NCBI RefSeq assembly: GCF_014502795.1
Contig: NZ_JACVHF010000001.1
Span: forward strand, 372,001 to 436,000
Source of the DNA: Heliobacterium chlorum
Lineage (GTDB): Bacteria; Bacillota; Desulfitobacteriia; Heliobacteriales; Heliobacteriaceae
Reading direction: 5' to 3'
Length of the DNA stretch: 64,000 nucleotides
The position numbers were made by a program, and so were the translations under genes. This document shows positions 43,101 to 50,928 of the stretch, piece after piece (within the stretch, counting starts at the first letter, position 1; each line of letters opens with the position of its first letter). Below the pieces are notes generated by a model. The model worked only from the letters and a program-made list of their open reading frames with translations, had not been told where the DNA came from and did not search any database.

Positions 43101-45239
43101 TTACGAAAAGGTAGTCAATATTTTTTCGCACAATATACGATTATAATCTTTATCCTCTTGAAGGAGGATTTTTTTTATTTCCGATAATACGGAGGTACAT
43201 CTTGATTCTAACACAGCTTTTAATGCATATTGACGGACCTGAGGTTCTTCCGCATGTAGGCAGGGGATAATATTAGCAACAATATGAGGGTCTTTTAATT
43301 TGGCGGCGGCAGAACAGGCTCTTCGGCGTACTTCATAATCGGGATGAGAAAAGAGGGGAATCAATGATTCTCGATCGTTTCCAGTATGACCGATGGTCAA
43401 AACAGCTTCCCGCAAGGTCTTTATATCGTTAACGGTATTATCTTTCGGTTCAACCGGGTTTTCGTTCTTTGTACCGGAAAGATAGTCGCGAATCTCGGCA
43501 AGAAAAGTCTCGCCATACTGATTGAGCTTGCGTTCGCCGATACCGCTGATTGAAAGCAGCGATTGTCGATCGGTCGGGCAACGCTCACTCATCTCCCGCA
43601 GGGTACTGTCGGGGAAGACGATGTAGGGGGGAATACCGGCTTTATCGGCGATAGACTTGCGCAAGCGGCGCAGACGCTCGAATAGGGTCGAATCGGCTTG
43701 AAGCTTACGGGTGCGCTTGCGGGTTTTCTGGAAGACTTGCTCCTGCCCTTTCAGTACGGGGATAGCTTTATCTAAAAGACGGACGACGGGAAACTGGCCT
43801 TCCGTCACATAGAGGTATCCCTCTGACACGAGGATGTTGATCATATCGGTAATCTCTTTTTGTTTATACTCTTTCATCAACCCGTACGTGGACAAGCGGT
43901 GAAATCCGAACTGGTCCACTTTTTTGTTTTTAGAGCCTTTTAACACTTCCGCCACGGTGGACATGCCAAAGCGCTCTTGCATGCGTCGGATACAGGAAAA
44001 GATTTTCTGAGCCTCTACGGTGATGTCCGTCTCTTCGACAGCGTCGTTACAGGTACTGCAGTTGTTACAGAAGTCGGGACCTTCTTCACCAAAGTAAGCC
44101 AGGATATTCTGACGCAGGCAACGCTGGGTATGACAATAATCAATCATGGACTGCAGTTTCCGGTATTCCATGCTTTTTCGTTCCGGTGTCATCTGGCTCT
44201 GCTCAATGAGATATTTTTGGATGTGTGTATCTTGGGGGCTGTAGAGCAGAATACACTCGCCTGGCTCGCCGTCTCGACCTGCCCGGCCTGCTTCCTGGTA
44301 ATAGGACTCCATGTTCTTTGGCATATTGTAATGGATCACGAAACGCACATTGGACTTGTCGATCCCCATGCCGAAGGCGTTGGTAGCGACCATAATCCGG
44401 ATATTGTCATAGAGAAAAGCATCCTGGCCGCCGGCCCGCTCAAGATCGCTGAGACCGGCATGATACTTACCAGCGGTGATCCCTTTTCGGCGCAAAAACT
44501 CATAGAGGTTATCCACTTCTTTACGGGTAGCCGCATAGATGATTCCAGCCCGTTCCTTGTTTTCCCCGATGTACTTCAAGATGAAGTCCTTCTTGTTTTC
44601 GCCGCGAACGACTGAGAAGGAGAGATTCTGTCGGTCGAAACCGGTGACATAGAGGTGGGGTTCAATTAAACCTAAGTGTCGTACAATATCGTTGGTCACC
44701 AATTCGGTGGCTGTGGCCGTGAAGGCGGCCACGGGGGGACGTTGGGCGAAGTCGGCGATCAGTGAAGCGATCGAGAGGTAACTGGGGCGAAAATCATGAC
44801 CCCATTGGGAGACGCAGTGGGCCTCATCGACAGCCACTAAGGACACCTTCTGTCGCTGCAACAGGGAACGGAAATAGGATGACTCCAGTCGTTCTGGTGC
44901 CACATAGAGCAGCTTATAGGAACCCTGGGCAAGGTGATAAAGGCGAGATTCCTGCTCATGAGCCTCAAGGGAACTGTTGATGTAGGTGGCTGCGATGCCG
45001 AGGTTGTTCAAACTGTCTACCTGATCTTTCATCAGCGAGATGAGCGGTGAAATGACCAGCGTCAACCCCGGAGAGAGCAGCGCCGGAATTTGATAACAGA
45101 TGGATTTTCCACCGCCGGTGGGCATGATGCCGACCGTATCGTATCCAGCCAGCAGACTGCCGATGATTTTTTCTTGGCCTGGGCGAAAGGCAGGATAGCC
45201 ATAATATTTTTTTAATAATTCACGGGCTTTTGTGAGCAC
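43101..45239 (-). CDS. recQ: RecQ ATP-dependent DNA helicase with HEAT-like tail
   Basis: 3'-5' DNA helicase (712 aa) for recombination and fork repair. Motif I MPTGGGKSICYQ, DEAH box VDEAHCVSQWGHD, and motif VI QEAGRAGRDG are intact. Zinc ligands lie in CRQNILAYFGEE and CNNCSTC, then a winged helix and an HRDC domain (~515-588). An extra ~105-residue tail with PLFSHPDYEVRRRACSAAAK and PCLHAEEPQVRQYALKAV looks like HEAT repeats, which is unusual for RecQ. GTG 45239 follows TGGAG. Confidence 0.93.
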   Translation of the reverse strand: MLTKARELLKKYYGYPAFRPGQEKIIGSLLAGYDTVGIMPTGGGKSICYQIPALLSPGLTLVISPLISLMKDQVDSLNNLGIAATYINSSLEAHEQESRLYHLAQGSYKLLYVAPERLESSYFRSLLQRQKVSLVAVDEAHCVSQWGHDFRPSYLSIASLIADFAQRPPVAAFTATATELVTNDIVRHLGLIEPHLYVTGFDRQNLSFSVVRGENKKDFILKYIGENKERAGIIYAATRKEVDNLYEFLRRKGITAGKYHAGLSDLERAGGQDAFLYDNIRIMVATNAFGMGIDKSNVRFVIHYNMPKNMESYYQEAGRAGRDGEPGECILLYSPQDTHIQKYLIEQSQMTPERKSMEYRKLQSMIDYCHTQRCLRQNILAYFGEEGPDFCNNCSTCNDAVEETDITVEAQKIFSCIRRMQERFGMSTVAEVLKGSKNKKVDQFGFHRLSTYGLMKEYKQKEITDMINILVSEGYLYVTEGQFPVVRLLDKAIPVLKGQEQVFQKTRKRTRKLQADSTLFERLRRLRKSIADKAGIPPYIVFPDSTLREMSERCPTDRQSLLSISGIGERKLNQYGETFLAEIRDYLSGTKNENPVEPKDNTVNDIKTLREAVLTIGHTGNDRESLIPLFSHPDYEVRRRACSAAAKLKDPHIVANIIPCLHAEEPQVRQYALKAVLESRCTSVLSEIKKILLQEDKDYNRILCEKILTTFS

Positions 45240-45342
45240 CTTTGTCCACTCCAGAAATATTATATCGAAAAGAAATGTCGTTGATGATCAAGCAATGTGC
45301 AGGTTTATTGGTAAAATCGTCGCTAAGATCCTTATGCTATTC

Positions 45343-45372
45343 GACAAAGAAGGTAAACCTTCCTTCTTTGTC
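45343..45372 (+). promoter_or_regulatory. 11-bp perfect hairpin upstream of the phosphatase gene
   Basis: GACAAAGAAGG (45343-45353) and CCTTCTTTGTC (45362-45372) with an 8-nt loop; no T run follows. It may be an operator or leader structure. It lies in the 200-bp gap between divergent recQ and the phosphatase gene. Confidence 0.4.
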
Positions 45373-45439
45373 GGTGGAAGAGTATGGAAGAAATCTCTTG
45401 ACGGCTTCATACACCCATACTAAACTAAAAGTATTTGAT

Positions 45440-46090
45440 ATGACGAGGTTGGTCAACCTGAAAATATATTTTATTCGACATGGACAAACCGATGAAAACA
45501 TAATTCCCTTACAGGCCCGCTTTACGATTGATACGTTCAACAGCATGATGGACTCTTCTCCGTCGTCGATCCGGTTGAATCCAACTGGGATCAAACAAGT
45601 GGAGTCGGTAGCTGCACAACTGGTACATATCCCCTTTCAGACCATCGTAGCGAGCCCCTTTCGACGCGCCCAGGAGACGGCGGCCATATTGGCCCGCCGC
45701 TGGAACAGGGACGTGGTCACCTTGGACAACCTGGGGGAGATCGTATTGGCCAAGGTGCCTTGGAGCGGGAAAGAAATGGAGATTCCCTTTTGGTTGCTGA
45801 TTACGATGACGACTTGGCGCCATGTCTGGCCTTGGACTGACGATGAAGAAACCTTGTATCAAGCTTTCGGGCGTGCCCGCGAAGCTTGGGCAGAACTGCT
45901 CAACTTGGCAGTGCAGCGGGGGCCCATCGTCGTCGTCTCCCATCTAGGGTTTTTACGGGTTCTTCTTCTTTTCATCCGTACTCGTAAGGGCTGTCAAGTG
46001 CTAAAAAAGGATCTTGGCAACGGTGGGATATCTATCGTGCAGGTAGATGATCTGGCCGAGGCGTTACAGATGCCGGATCGGCAAAGGTAA
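45440..46090 (+). CDS. histidine phosphatase-family protein
   Basis: About 216 aa, with the phosphoglycerate-mutase-like fold: catalytic YFIRHGQTDEN at the start, SPFRRAQETAAIL, and the second catalytic His in VVVSHLGFLRVLL. A substrate cannot be assigned; relatives include CobC (alpha-ribazole phosphatase) and small-molecule phosphatases, and the cobalamin riboswitch follows directly, which makes a corrinoid link possible but unproven. The frame opens at 45242; I chose ATG 45440, next to the conserved core, although its SD is poor. Confidence 0.75.
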   Translation: MTRLVNLKIYFIRHGQTDENIIPLQARFTIDTFNSMMDSSPSSIRLNPTGIKQVESVAAQLVHIPFQTIVASPFRRAQETAAILARRWNRDVVTLDNLGEIVLAKVPWSGKEMEIPFWLLITMTTWRHVWPWTDDEETLYQAFGRAREAWAELLNLAVQRGPIVVVSHLGFLRVLLLFIRTRKGCQVLKKDLGNGGISIVQVDDLAEALQMPDRQR

Positions 46091-46179
46091 GAATTTGTGT
46101 AACTACTCGAGATTGAAACTAATTACGCAATCAAGCGAGATAAATGGATGAAATGAGGTAAAACAATCAATTTTTTGCC

Positions 46180-46208
46180 TTTACAAGGCAAAAATACTCC
46201 GGTAAGAT
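46180..46208 (+). promoter_or_regulatory. sigma-A promoter of the riboswitch transcript
   Basis: TTTACA (46180-46185), exact 17-bp spacer, TAAGAT (46203-46208). The -35 lies in a small palindrome (TTGCCTT-TAC-AAGGCAA). Confidence 0.65.
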
Positions 46209-46213
46209 AGCGC

Positions 46214-46390
46214 TGAAAGCACAACCGCATAAGCTACGGTTACAGGTGCCCGCGAGGGAGAATAGGGAACCGGGTGAGAATCCTGGGCGGTCCCGCCGCT
46301 GTATGGTCGAGTTTGTTGCAATGAGCCACTTCGTATGAGGGAAGGCGCTGCAAACGATGAAGCCGAGCCAGAAGACCTGCCTGTACACTG
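46214..46390 (+). promoter_or_regulatory. cobalamin (B12) riboswitch
   Basis: All landmark pieces are in order: TTACAGGTGCC (46240-46250), GGGAACCGGGTGAGAATCC (46265-46283), GGGCGGTCCCGCCGCTGTA (46285-46303), and the B12 box AGCCAGAAGACCTGCC (46366-46381). Adenosyl- or methylcobalamin binding should fold the RNA so that the terminator at 46439 forms. It therefore turns off the ABC importer genes when B12 is plentiful. Confidence 0.93.
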
Positions 46391-46438
46391 TTCGACATAC
46401 CCTTCCCGGAAAAGGGTAGTGTCTTTGTGGGATGATGG

Positions 46439-46479
46439 AAAAGTCCCCAGATCTGAACATGCAGATCTGGGGACTTTTT
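46439..46479 (+). terminator. riboswitch-controlled terminator
   Basis: A perfect 17-bp stem, AAAAGTCCCCAGATCTG (46439-46455) and CAGATCTGGGGACTTTT (46462-46478), followed by T. Another hairpin, GACATACCCTT with AAGGGTAGTGTC (46393-46423), stands between riboswitch and terminator. Confidence 0.9.
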
Positions 46480-46504
46480 GCTTTTTAGAAGGAGTGATGA
46501 GATT

Positions 46505-46915
46505 GTGGTACTGACCCAGCGTGAAGCAGCCTGCCGGAACATCACTACACCGGAAATGGTGGAAGCAGCTTGGCGGGAGCAAGTTTACCCCGAGGTGATC
46601 CGCCAGGGACTTACCCCATGGCGTACACAGTCAAAGGGGGTCTTTTTACAGAGGGAGGATTTTTACATAGGATTGGACAAAGGGCAGGGGAAGGAGAATG
46701 AACACCCTTGTCGAAATACCCTTATTTGTGTTATCAACATCACAAAAAGGAGCGCTGTAATCCATGGGTATGTTCAAATCGAATCAATTTTCCCGCACCT
46801 TGCTGATCGCTGGGATGACCGCCCTTTTAGCCGTACAGGCGGTTGCTCTGACCGGTTGCGGTACCAAAACCGACCCAGCTTCACCAGCAAAAACAGAAAT
46901 TTCCGGACCCGTTAA
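46505..46915 (+). CDS. unknown leader ORF of the B12-switched operon, possibly frameshifted
   Basis: GTG 46505, 10 nt after AAGGAG, opens a frame beginning MVLTQREAACRNITTPEMVE. The first ~65 codons look protein-like, with EAAWREQVYPEVIRQGLTPW. After that the frame overlaps the lipoprotein gene by about 150 nt, which is implausible. The alternative frame from ATG 46698 would end at TAA 46760, 3 nt before the lipoprotein ATG, so a frameshift near 46690 would repair a neat ~85-codon gene. I do not recognise a family. Confidence 0.35.
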   Translation: MVLTQREAACRNITTPEMVEAAWREQVYPEVIRQGLTPWRTQSKGVFLQREDFYIGLDKGQGKENEHPCRNTLICVINITKRSAVIHGYVQIESIFPHLADRWDDRPFSRTGGCSDRLRYQNRPSFTSKNRNFRTR

Positions 46916-47768
46916 ACTAGGGGTTTTGCCGATCGAAGACAACCTGCCCTTCTATGTGGCCGAACAGGAAGGGATGTTTAAGAACAAAAATATGGATGTG
47001 ACGCTGGTGCCCTTCGCCTCAGCGCAAGAGCGGGACGCCGCTTTGCAGGCTGGTCAAATTGATGGGGAAGTGGCAGACCTGGTCGCCGTGGGACTCCTGC
47101 AAAAGAGCGGTACACCAGTTAAAGTGGCCGCTGTCGGTCTCGGCGTAACGCCCCAGGAAGGCCGTTTCGCTTTGCTGGCGTCGCCTAAATCGGGAATCAA
47201 TTCGGTAGCGGACTTGAAAAATGTCCCCGTCGCTGTTTCGGAAAACAGCATCATTGAGTTTGTCGACGACCAGTTGTTAAGCGATGCCGGTTTCCATGCT
47301 GACGAGATGAAAAAGACGGCCATTCCCAAGATGCCGATTCGCCTACAGATGCTGCTGAGCGATCAGGTGAAAGCAGCTATTCTTCCGGACCCATTGGCTT
47401 TTCTCGCTGAGAAGCAAGGGGCCAAGCTGATCGCGGACGATACGAAGAAGAACATCTCCCAGACCGTTCTGCTTTTCCGCCAGGATAGCGTAGAGAAAAA
47501 AGGGGAAGCTTTGAAAAAAGTCGTCCAAGTGTATGGTGAAGCCGGGGAGGCCATGACCAAGGAGCCGAATAAGTACCGCTCTTTGGTCGTGGAGAAAGCT
47601 AACATCCCGAAAGAGATTCAAGGCAGTTATGCTTTGCCGACCTTTTCCAAACCGGTGCCGCCCACGAAGGAGGAAGTCGCCTCTGTGATCAATTGGATGG
47701 TCAGCAAAAAGCTGCTCGATAAGGCATATACCTATGAAGAACTGGTGGATACGACACTCGCGCCATGA
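46764..47768 (+). CDS. ABC importer substrate-binding lipoprotein, NMT1/SsuA type
   Basis: A 334-aa lipoprotein. The signal ends in the lipobox VALTGC (Cys ~31). The mature part has the NMT1/TauA/SsuA fold: KLGVLPIEDNLPFYVAEQEG, PFASAQERDAALQAGQIDG and SVADLKNVPVAVSENSIIEF. This family binds thiamine precursors, sulfonates, nitrate or other small molecules. Control by a B12 riboswitch points to a corrinoid-linked ligand such as a lower-ligand base or its precursor, an inference. AAGGAG lies 11 nt before ATG 46764. Its stop overlaps the ATPase start by 4 nt. Confidence 0.85.
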   Translation: MGMFKSNQFSRTLLIAGMTALLAVQAVALTGCGTKTDPASPAKTEISGPVKLGVLPIEDNLPFYVAEQEGMFKNKNMDVTLVPFASAQERDAALQAGQIDGEVADLVAVGLLQKSGTPVKVAAVGLGVTPQEGRFALLASPKSGINSVADLKNVPVAVSENSIIEFVDDQLLSDAGFHADEMKKTAIPKMPIRLQMLLSDQVKAAILPDPLAFLAEKQGAKLIADDTKKNISQTVLLFRQDSVEKKGEALKKVVQVYGEAGEAMTKEPNKYRSLVVEKANIPKEIQGSYALPTFSKPVPPTKEEVASVINWMVSKKLLDKAYTYEELVDTTLAP

Positions 47769-48622
47769 TCGAACTGACTGATGTTTCCCTCCGCTATGGT
47801 GAAACGGCGGAAAGCGTACAGGTGTTGGAACGTTTGTCCCTCACAGTGCCGCCAGGAGAGCGCTGTGTCTTGATCGGCCCCTCTGGATGCGGAAAAAGTT
47901 CCTTGCTTCAAGTGTTGGCCGGACTCATCCCTCCTCAAGCGGGAAAGATCAACGTCGGCGGTCAGGCCATCACCGGTCCTCGACAGCAAACTTCCTATAT
48001 CCTTCAGGATTTCGGTCTTTTTCCTTGGAAGACGGTAGAGGAAAATGTGGCTTTAGGTTTGCGCATCCAAGGGACAGGCCGGTCTGATGCGTTCAGAGCG
48101 ATTCAGCCGATCCTGTCTCGATTAGGCCTGGCGGGGATGGAGAAGCGTTATCCTCGACAACTGTCAGGCGGACAGCGGCAGCGAGTCGCCGTCGGCCGTG
48201 CCTTAGCGACAAAACCGGATCTGTTATTGATGGACGAACCATTCTCAGCGCTAGACGCGCTGACCCGGGAGTCTTTACAGAATTTAATCCTGGAAATAGC
48301 CCAGCGCGAAGGGCTCACAGTTCTTCTCGTCACACACAGCATTGAAGAAGCTGCTTTGCTGGGTCAACGCATCTTGATCTTTGATGGGCCTCCATTACGG
48401 CTTTTAGACAACATCGAGAATCCTTGTTCGGGCCGCCCCGACTATCGCCGGGATCGTGCCTTTCACGAGACCTGCAATCGCATTCGCGCCGTCCTCGACA
48501 AGCTGATCAAAGTTGGTGATCTGCAGCAAAAGAGGCAAAACTTCTGCAATGGGATAGATCTTGGCGAGGACGCTCGAAAAGCTCCGTTTTCGGCAGAGGA
48601 GGTCAGCTCTGATGAACCGTAA
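47765..48622 (+). CDS. ABC importer ATP-binding protein, SsuB/TauB type
   Basis: ATPase subunit (285 aa). Walker [16 protein letters not shown]-loop YILQDFGLFPWKTV, signature LSGGQRQRVAVGRAL, Walker B LLLMDEPFSALDAL and H-loop LVTHSIEEA are complete. FPWKTVEENV is typical of the nitrate/sulfonate/taurine (NitT/TauT) group. A longer than usual C-terminal tail of ~50 residues follows. It overlaps the binding-protein gene by 4 nt and the permease gene by 11 nt. Confidence 0.9.
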   Translation: MIELTDVSLRYGETAESVQVLERLSLTVPPGERCVLIGPSGCGKSSLLQVLAGLIPPQAGKINVGGQAITGPRQQTSYILQDFGLFPWKTVEENVALGLRIQGTGRSDAFRAIQPILSRLGLAGMEKRYPRQLSGGQRQRVAVGRALATKPDLLLMDEPFSALDALTRESLQNLILEIAQREGLTVLLVTHSIEEAALLGQRILIFDGPPLRLLDNIENPCSGRPDYRRDRAFHETCNRIRAVLDKLIKVGDLQQKRQNFCNGIDLGEDARKAPFSAEEVSSDEP

Positions 48623-49370
48623 GCAAGGTTGGCGCGATCTGACCGGCATAACCGGAGCGACCCTATTTCTGCTCGCCATCTGGCAGGTGGGAGCCCTGAT
48701 GGTGAACAATCCCATGCTGCCTACACCAAGCCGGGCCATTGAAGCTTTTTTCACCGCCCTAGCGGGAAAACTGGCCTTACATCTTTGGGTAAGCACCTAC
48801 CGGGTGATGGCCAGTATCGTCATATCGGTCCTCGTGGCCGTTCCCTTGGGTCTTTTTTTAGGCCGAAACCGTGCTGTCGACCGGTGGGTGGCGCCCCTCG
48901 TTTTTCTCACTTATCCCATCCCGAAAATCGTCTTTCTGCCGATTGTGCTGCTCTTTTTAGGCATCGGTGATAGTTCGAAGATTTTTCTGATCACGCTCAT
49001 CGTTTCCTATCAAATCCTGGTGACAACTCGAGATGCCGCCAAGTCTGTCCAAGAGGCGGACATCTTGTCACTGCGATCCTTGGGGGGAGGGCAGTGGAAC
49101 CTCTATCGCCATGTCATCATCCCGGCCTGTATCCCCGACATTTTAACGGCCTTGCGCATTAGCGCCGGAACTACGGTGGCTGTACTCTTCCTCGTTGAAT
49201 CTTTTGCTACGGCAGAAGGTCTCGGGTACTACATCATGGACGCCTGGAGCCGGGCGGCTTCCGCTGATATGTTTGCCGGGATCATCGCTATGGCACTGTT
49301 AGGATTCGCCCTGATCCTTTTGGTGGACGCTGCCGAAACATGGCTATGTGCTTGGAGAAAGGTTGAATAA
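48612..49370 (+). CDS. ABC importer permease, SsuC/TauC type
   Basis: Permease subunit (252 aa) with six hydrophobic helices and the binding-protein-dependent EAA loop region SVQEADILSLRSLGGGQWNL. PTPSRAIEAFFTAL near the N-terminus and VAVLFLVESFATAEGLGYYI near the C-terminus are typical of NitT/TauT permeases. ATG 48612 overlaps the ATPase gene by 11 nt, so all three subunits are co-translated under the B12 riboswitch. Confidence 0.9.
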   Translation: MNRKQGWRDLTGITGATLFLLAIWQVGALMVNNPMLPTPSRAIEAFFTALAGKLALHLWVSTYRVMASIVISVLVAVPLGLFLGRNRAVDRWVAPLVFLTYPIPKIVFLPIVLLFLGIGDSSKIFLITLIVSYQILVTTRDAAKSVQEADILSLRSLGGGQWNLYRHVIIPACIPDILTALRISAGTTVAVLFLVESFATAEGLGYYIMDAWSRAASADMFAGIIAMALLGFALILLVDAAETWLCAWRKVE

Positions 49371-49391
49371 ACCAGTTTTTACCATTTATTA

Positions 49392-49420
49392 TTGACCACT
49401 CTAAAGGAATAAGTTAAAAT
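49392..49420 (+). promoter_or_regulatory. sigma-A promoter of the YugP-like gene
   Basis: TTGACC (49392-49397), exact 17-bp spacer, TAAAAT (49415-49420), 50 bp upstream of the gene. Confidence 0.65.
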
Positions 49421-49469
49421 AAATGGCGTGTACCTTTTTCTCCATTGATGTGAAAGGATAGGTGAGCAG

Positions 49470-50156
49470 ATGTTTTTCCATCCCCTGGATTTTATGGTGC
49501 TTCCCTTTATGCTCTTGGCCATGTACGCCCAGTACAAGGTATCGAGTACGTTCAGCAAGTACTCGTCGGTTTCAGCGAGGAGCGGAAACACCGGCGCCCA
49601 GGTGGCAAGGGGAATTCTTGACGCGAATGGACTGTACGACGTACCGGTCGAGATGGGGCAGGGAATGCTGTCAGACCACTATGACCCTCGTGCGCGGGCA
49701 GTTCGCCTGTCGCCGGATGTATACCACGGTAACTCTGTAGCGTCCCTCGGTGTGGCCGCTCACGAAGTGGGTCATGCCATCCAGCATGCGAAAGGTTACG
49801 CGCCATTAGCCCTTCGCCATGCCTTTGTGCCTGTAGCGAATCTTGGATCCATGGCTGCGATGCCGCTATTTCTGTTGGGGTTTTTCCTTCACTTTCCTAC
49901 TCTGATTCTCTTCGGGATCATCTTCTTCAGTGCAGCTGTACTTTTCCAAGTGATTACGTTGCCAGTAGAATTCAACGCCTCCAATCGGGCCATGCAGATG
50001 CTTTCTCACTACAACTATGTTGGCCGCGATGAGATGGGCAGTGTCAAAAAAGTCCTTGGCGCGGCGGCGCTCACCTATGTGGCCTCAGCCTTGGTTGCAG
50101 TCGCCGAATTGTTTAAATATGTGTTAATTTTCTCCTCGGTCAACCGTGACGAATAA
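49470..50156 (+). CDS. membrane zinc metallopeptidase, YugP family
   Basis: A 228-aa integral membrane protease. An N-terminal hydrophobic helix leads a soluble part with the HExxH-type motif AAHEVGHAIQHAKGY near residue 95, then two or three hydrophobic helices near the C-terminus. The family (YugP, DUF-type neutral zinc metallopeptidase) is widespread in Firmicutes; substrates are not known. GAAAGGATAGGTGAG precedes ATG 49470. Monocistronic, with its own promoter and a weak terminator. Confidence 0.88.
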   Translation: MFFHPLDFMVLPFMLLAMYAQYKVSSTFSKYSSVSARSGNTGAQVARGILDANGLYDVPVEMGQGMLSDHYDPRARAVRLSPDVYHGNSVASLGVAAHEVGHAIQHAKGYAPLALRHAFVPVANLGSMAAMPLFLLGFFLHFPTLILFGIIFFSAAVLFQVITLPVEFNASNRAMQMLSHYNYVGRDEMGSVKKVLGAAALTYVASALVAVAELFKYVLIFSSVNRDE

Positions 50157-50172
50157 TCTGACAGGCCTTTTG

Positions 50173-50204
50173 AGAAGCCTCCTGCTTTGGCGGGGGGCTT
50201 CTCA
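50173..50204 (+). terminator. weak terminator after the YugP-like gene
   Basis: GAGAAGCC (50173-50180) pairs with GGCTTCTC (about 50197-50204) with an inner CC/GG stem; the trailing sequence is only moderately T-rich. Confidence 0.5.
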
Positions 50205-50309
50205 CCGTTTATCCCCTATCCTATAATGAAAATGGCTTCTTTTTGAAGTCGTTCCATAGACTGCTCTTCTGGATTATATTTTTACAAATGTAGGCAGGTG
50301 GAATCACCG

Positions 50310-50813
50310 ATGAAACTTCGCATCGCCGGTATCGTTACAGACAGTATCGTTGACGGACCTGGGATCCGGGTGGCTATTTTTGCCCAGGGTTGTTTTCATG
50401 CCTGCCCAGGTTGTCACAATCCTCATACCCATGATGCCAATGGGGGTACCGAGATGATTGTAGACGAGATCATGACCGAAATCGGCCAGGCCCGCTACAT
50501 TCAAGGGGTAACCTTTACGGGCGGTGAGCCCTTTTTACAAGCGAAGGGTTTTGCCGAACTGGCCCGTCGAGTCAAGGCTGCTGACTTACACCTGGTCGTC
50601 TATTCGGGGTATACCTTTGAAGGTCTCATCGAAATGGGACGAAAAGAGCCTGAGATTATTCAAATTCTCTCCATGGCCGACTGGCTTGTCGACGGACCCT
50701 ATAAGGCTGAACAGCGAGACTTGACCCTTCCCTTTCGCGGTTCAAGAAACCAGCGAATATTGTTGAGCGCTCAGTCGCTCGCCTCCGGTCAGGCCATCCA
50801 GGCGATCAAGTGA
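50310..50813 (+). CDS. nrdG: anaerobic ribonucleotide reductase activating protein
   Basis: Radical-SAM activase (167 aa) that puts the glycyl radical on NrdD. The cluster motif is CFHACPGCHNPHTHD (CxxxCxxC); GVTFTGGEPFLQ and LPFRGSRNQRIL follow the family. ATG 50310 has GGCAGGTGG upstream; GTG 50298 is in frame but overlaps the SD. It sits 8.7 kb from nrdD with many unrelated genes between, unlike the common nrdDG pair. Confidence 0.95.
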   Translation: MKLRIAGIVTDSIVDGPGIRVAIFAQGCFHACPGCHNPHTHDANGGTEMIVDEIMTEIGQARYIQGVTFTGGEPFLQAKGFAELARRVKAADLHLVVYSGYTFEGLIEMGRKEPEIIQILSMADWLVDGPYKAEQRDLTLPFRGSRNQRILLSAQSLASGQAIQAIK

Positions 50814-50928
50814 TCGCCATGGATTTGCTTGCGTAAACCGAAAAAGTAAAAGGGGAGACCATTTTTTACTTCGATACGAGAAGCGACGATTGTGTTTTAC
50901 TCATGATGAAGGGATGGCTGGGAAAAAG

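Noticed and set aside
46167..46582. Minus-strand frames of 97-133 codons over the riboswitch
   Set aside because: They lie across the conserved riboswitch and terminator, have no SD, and show no protein-like pattern.
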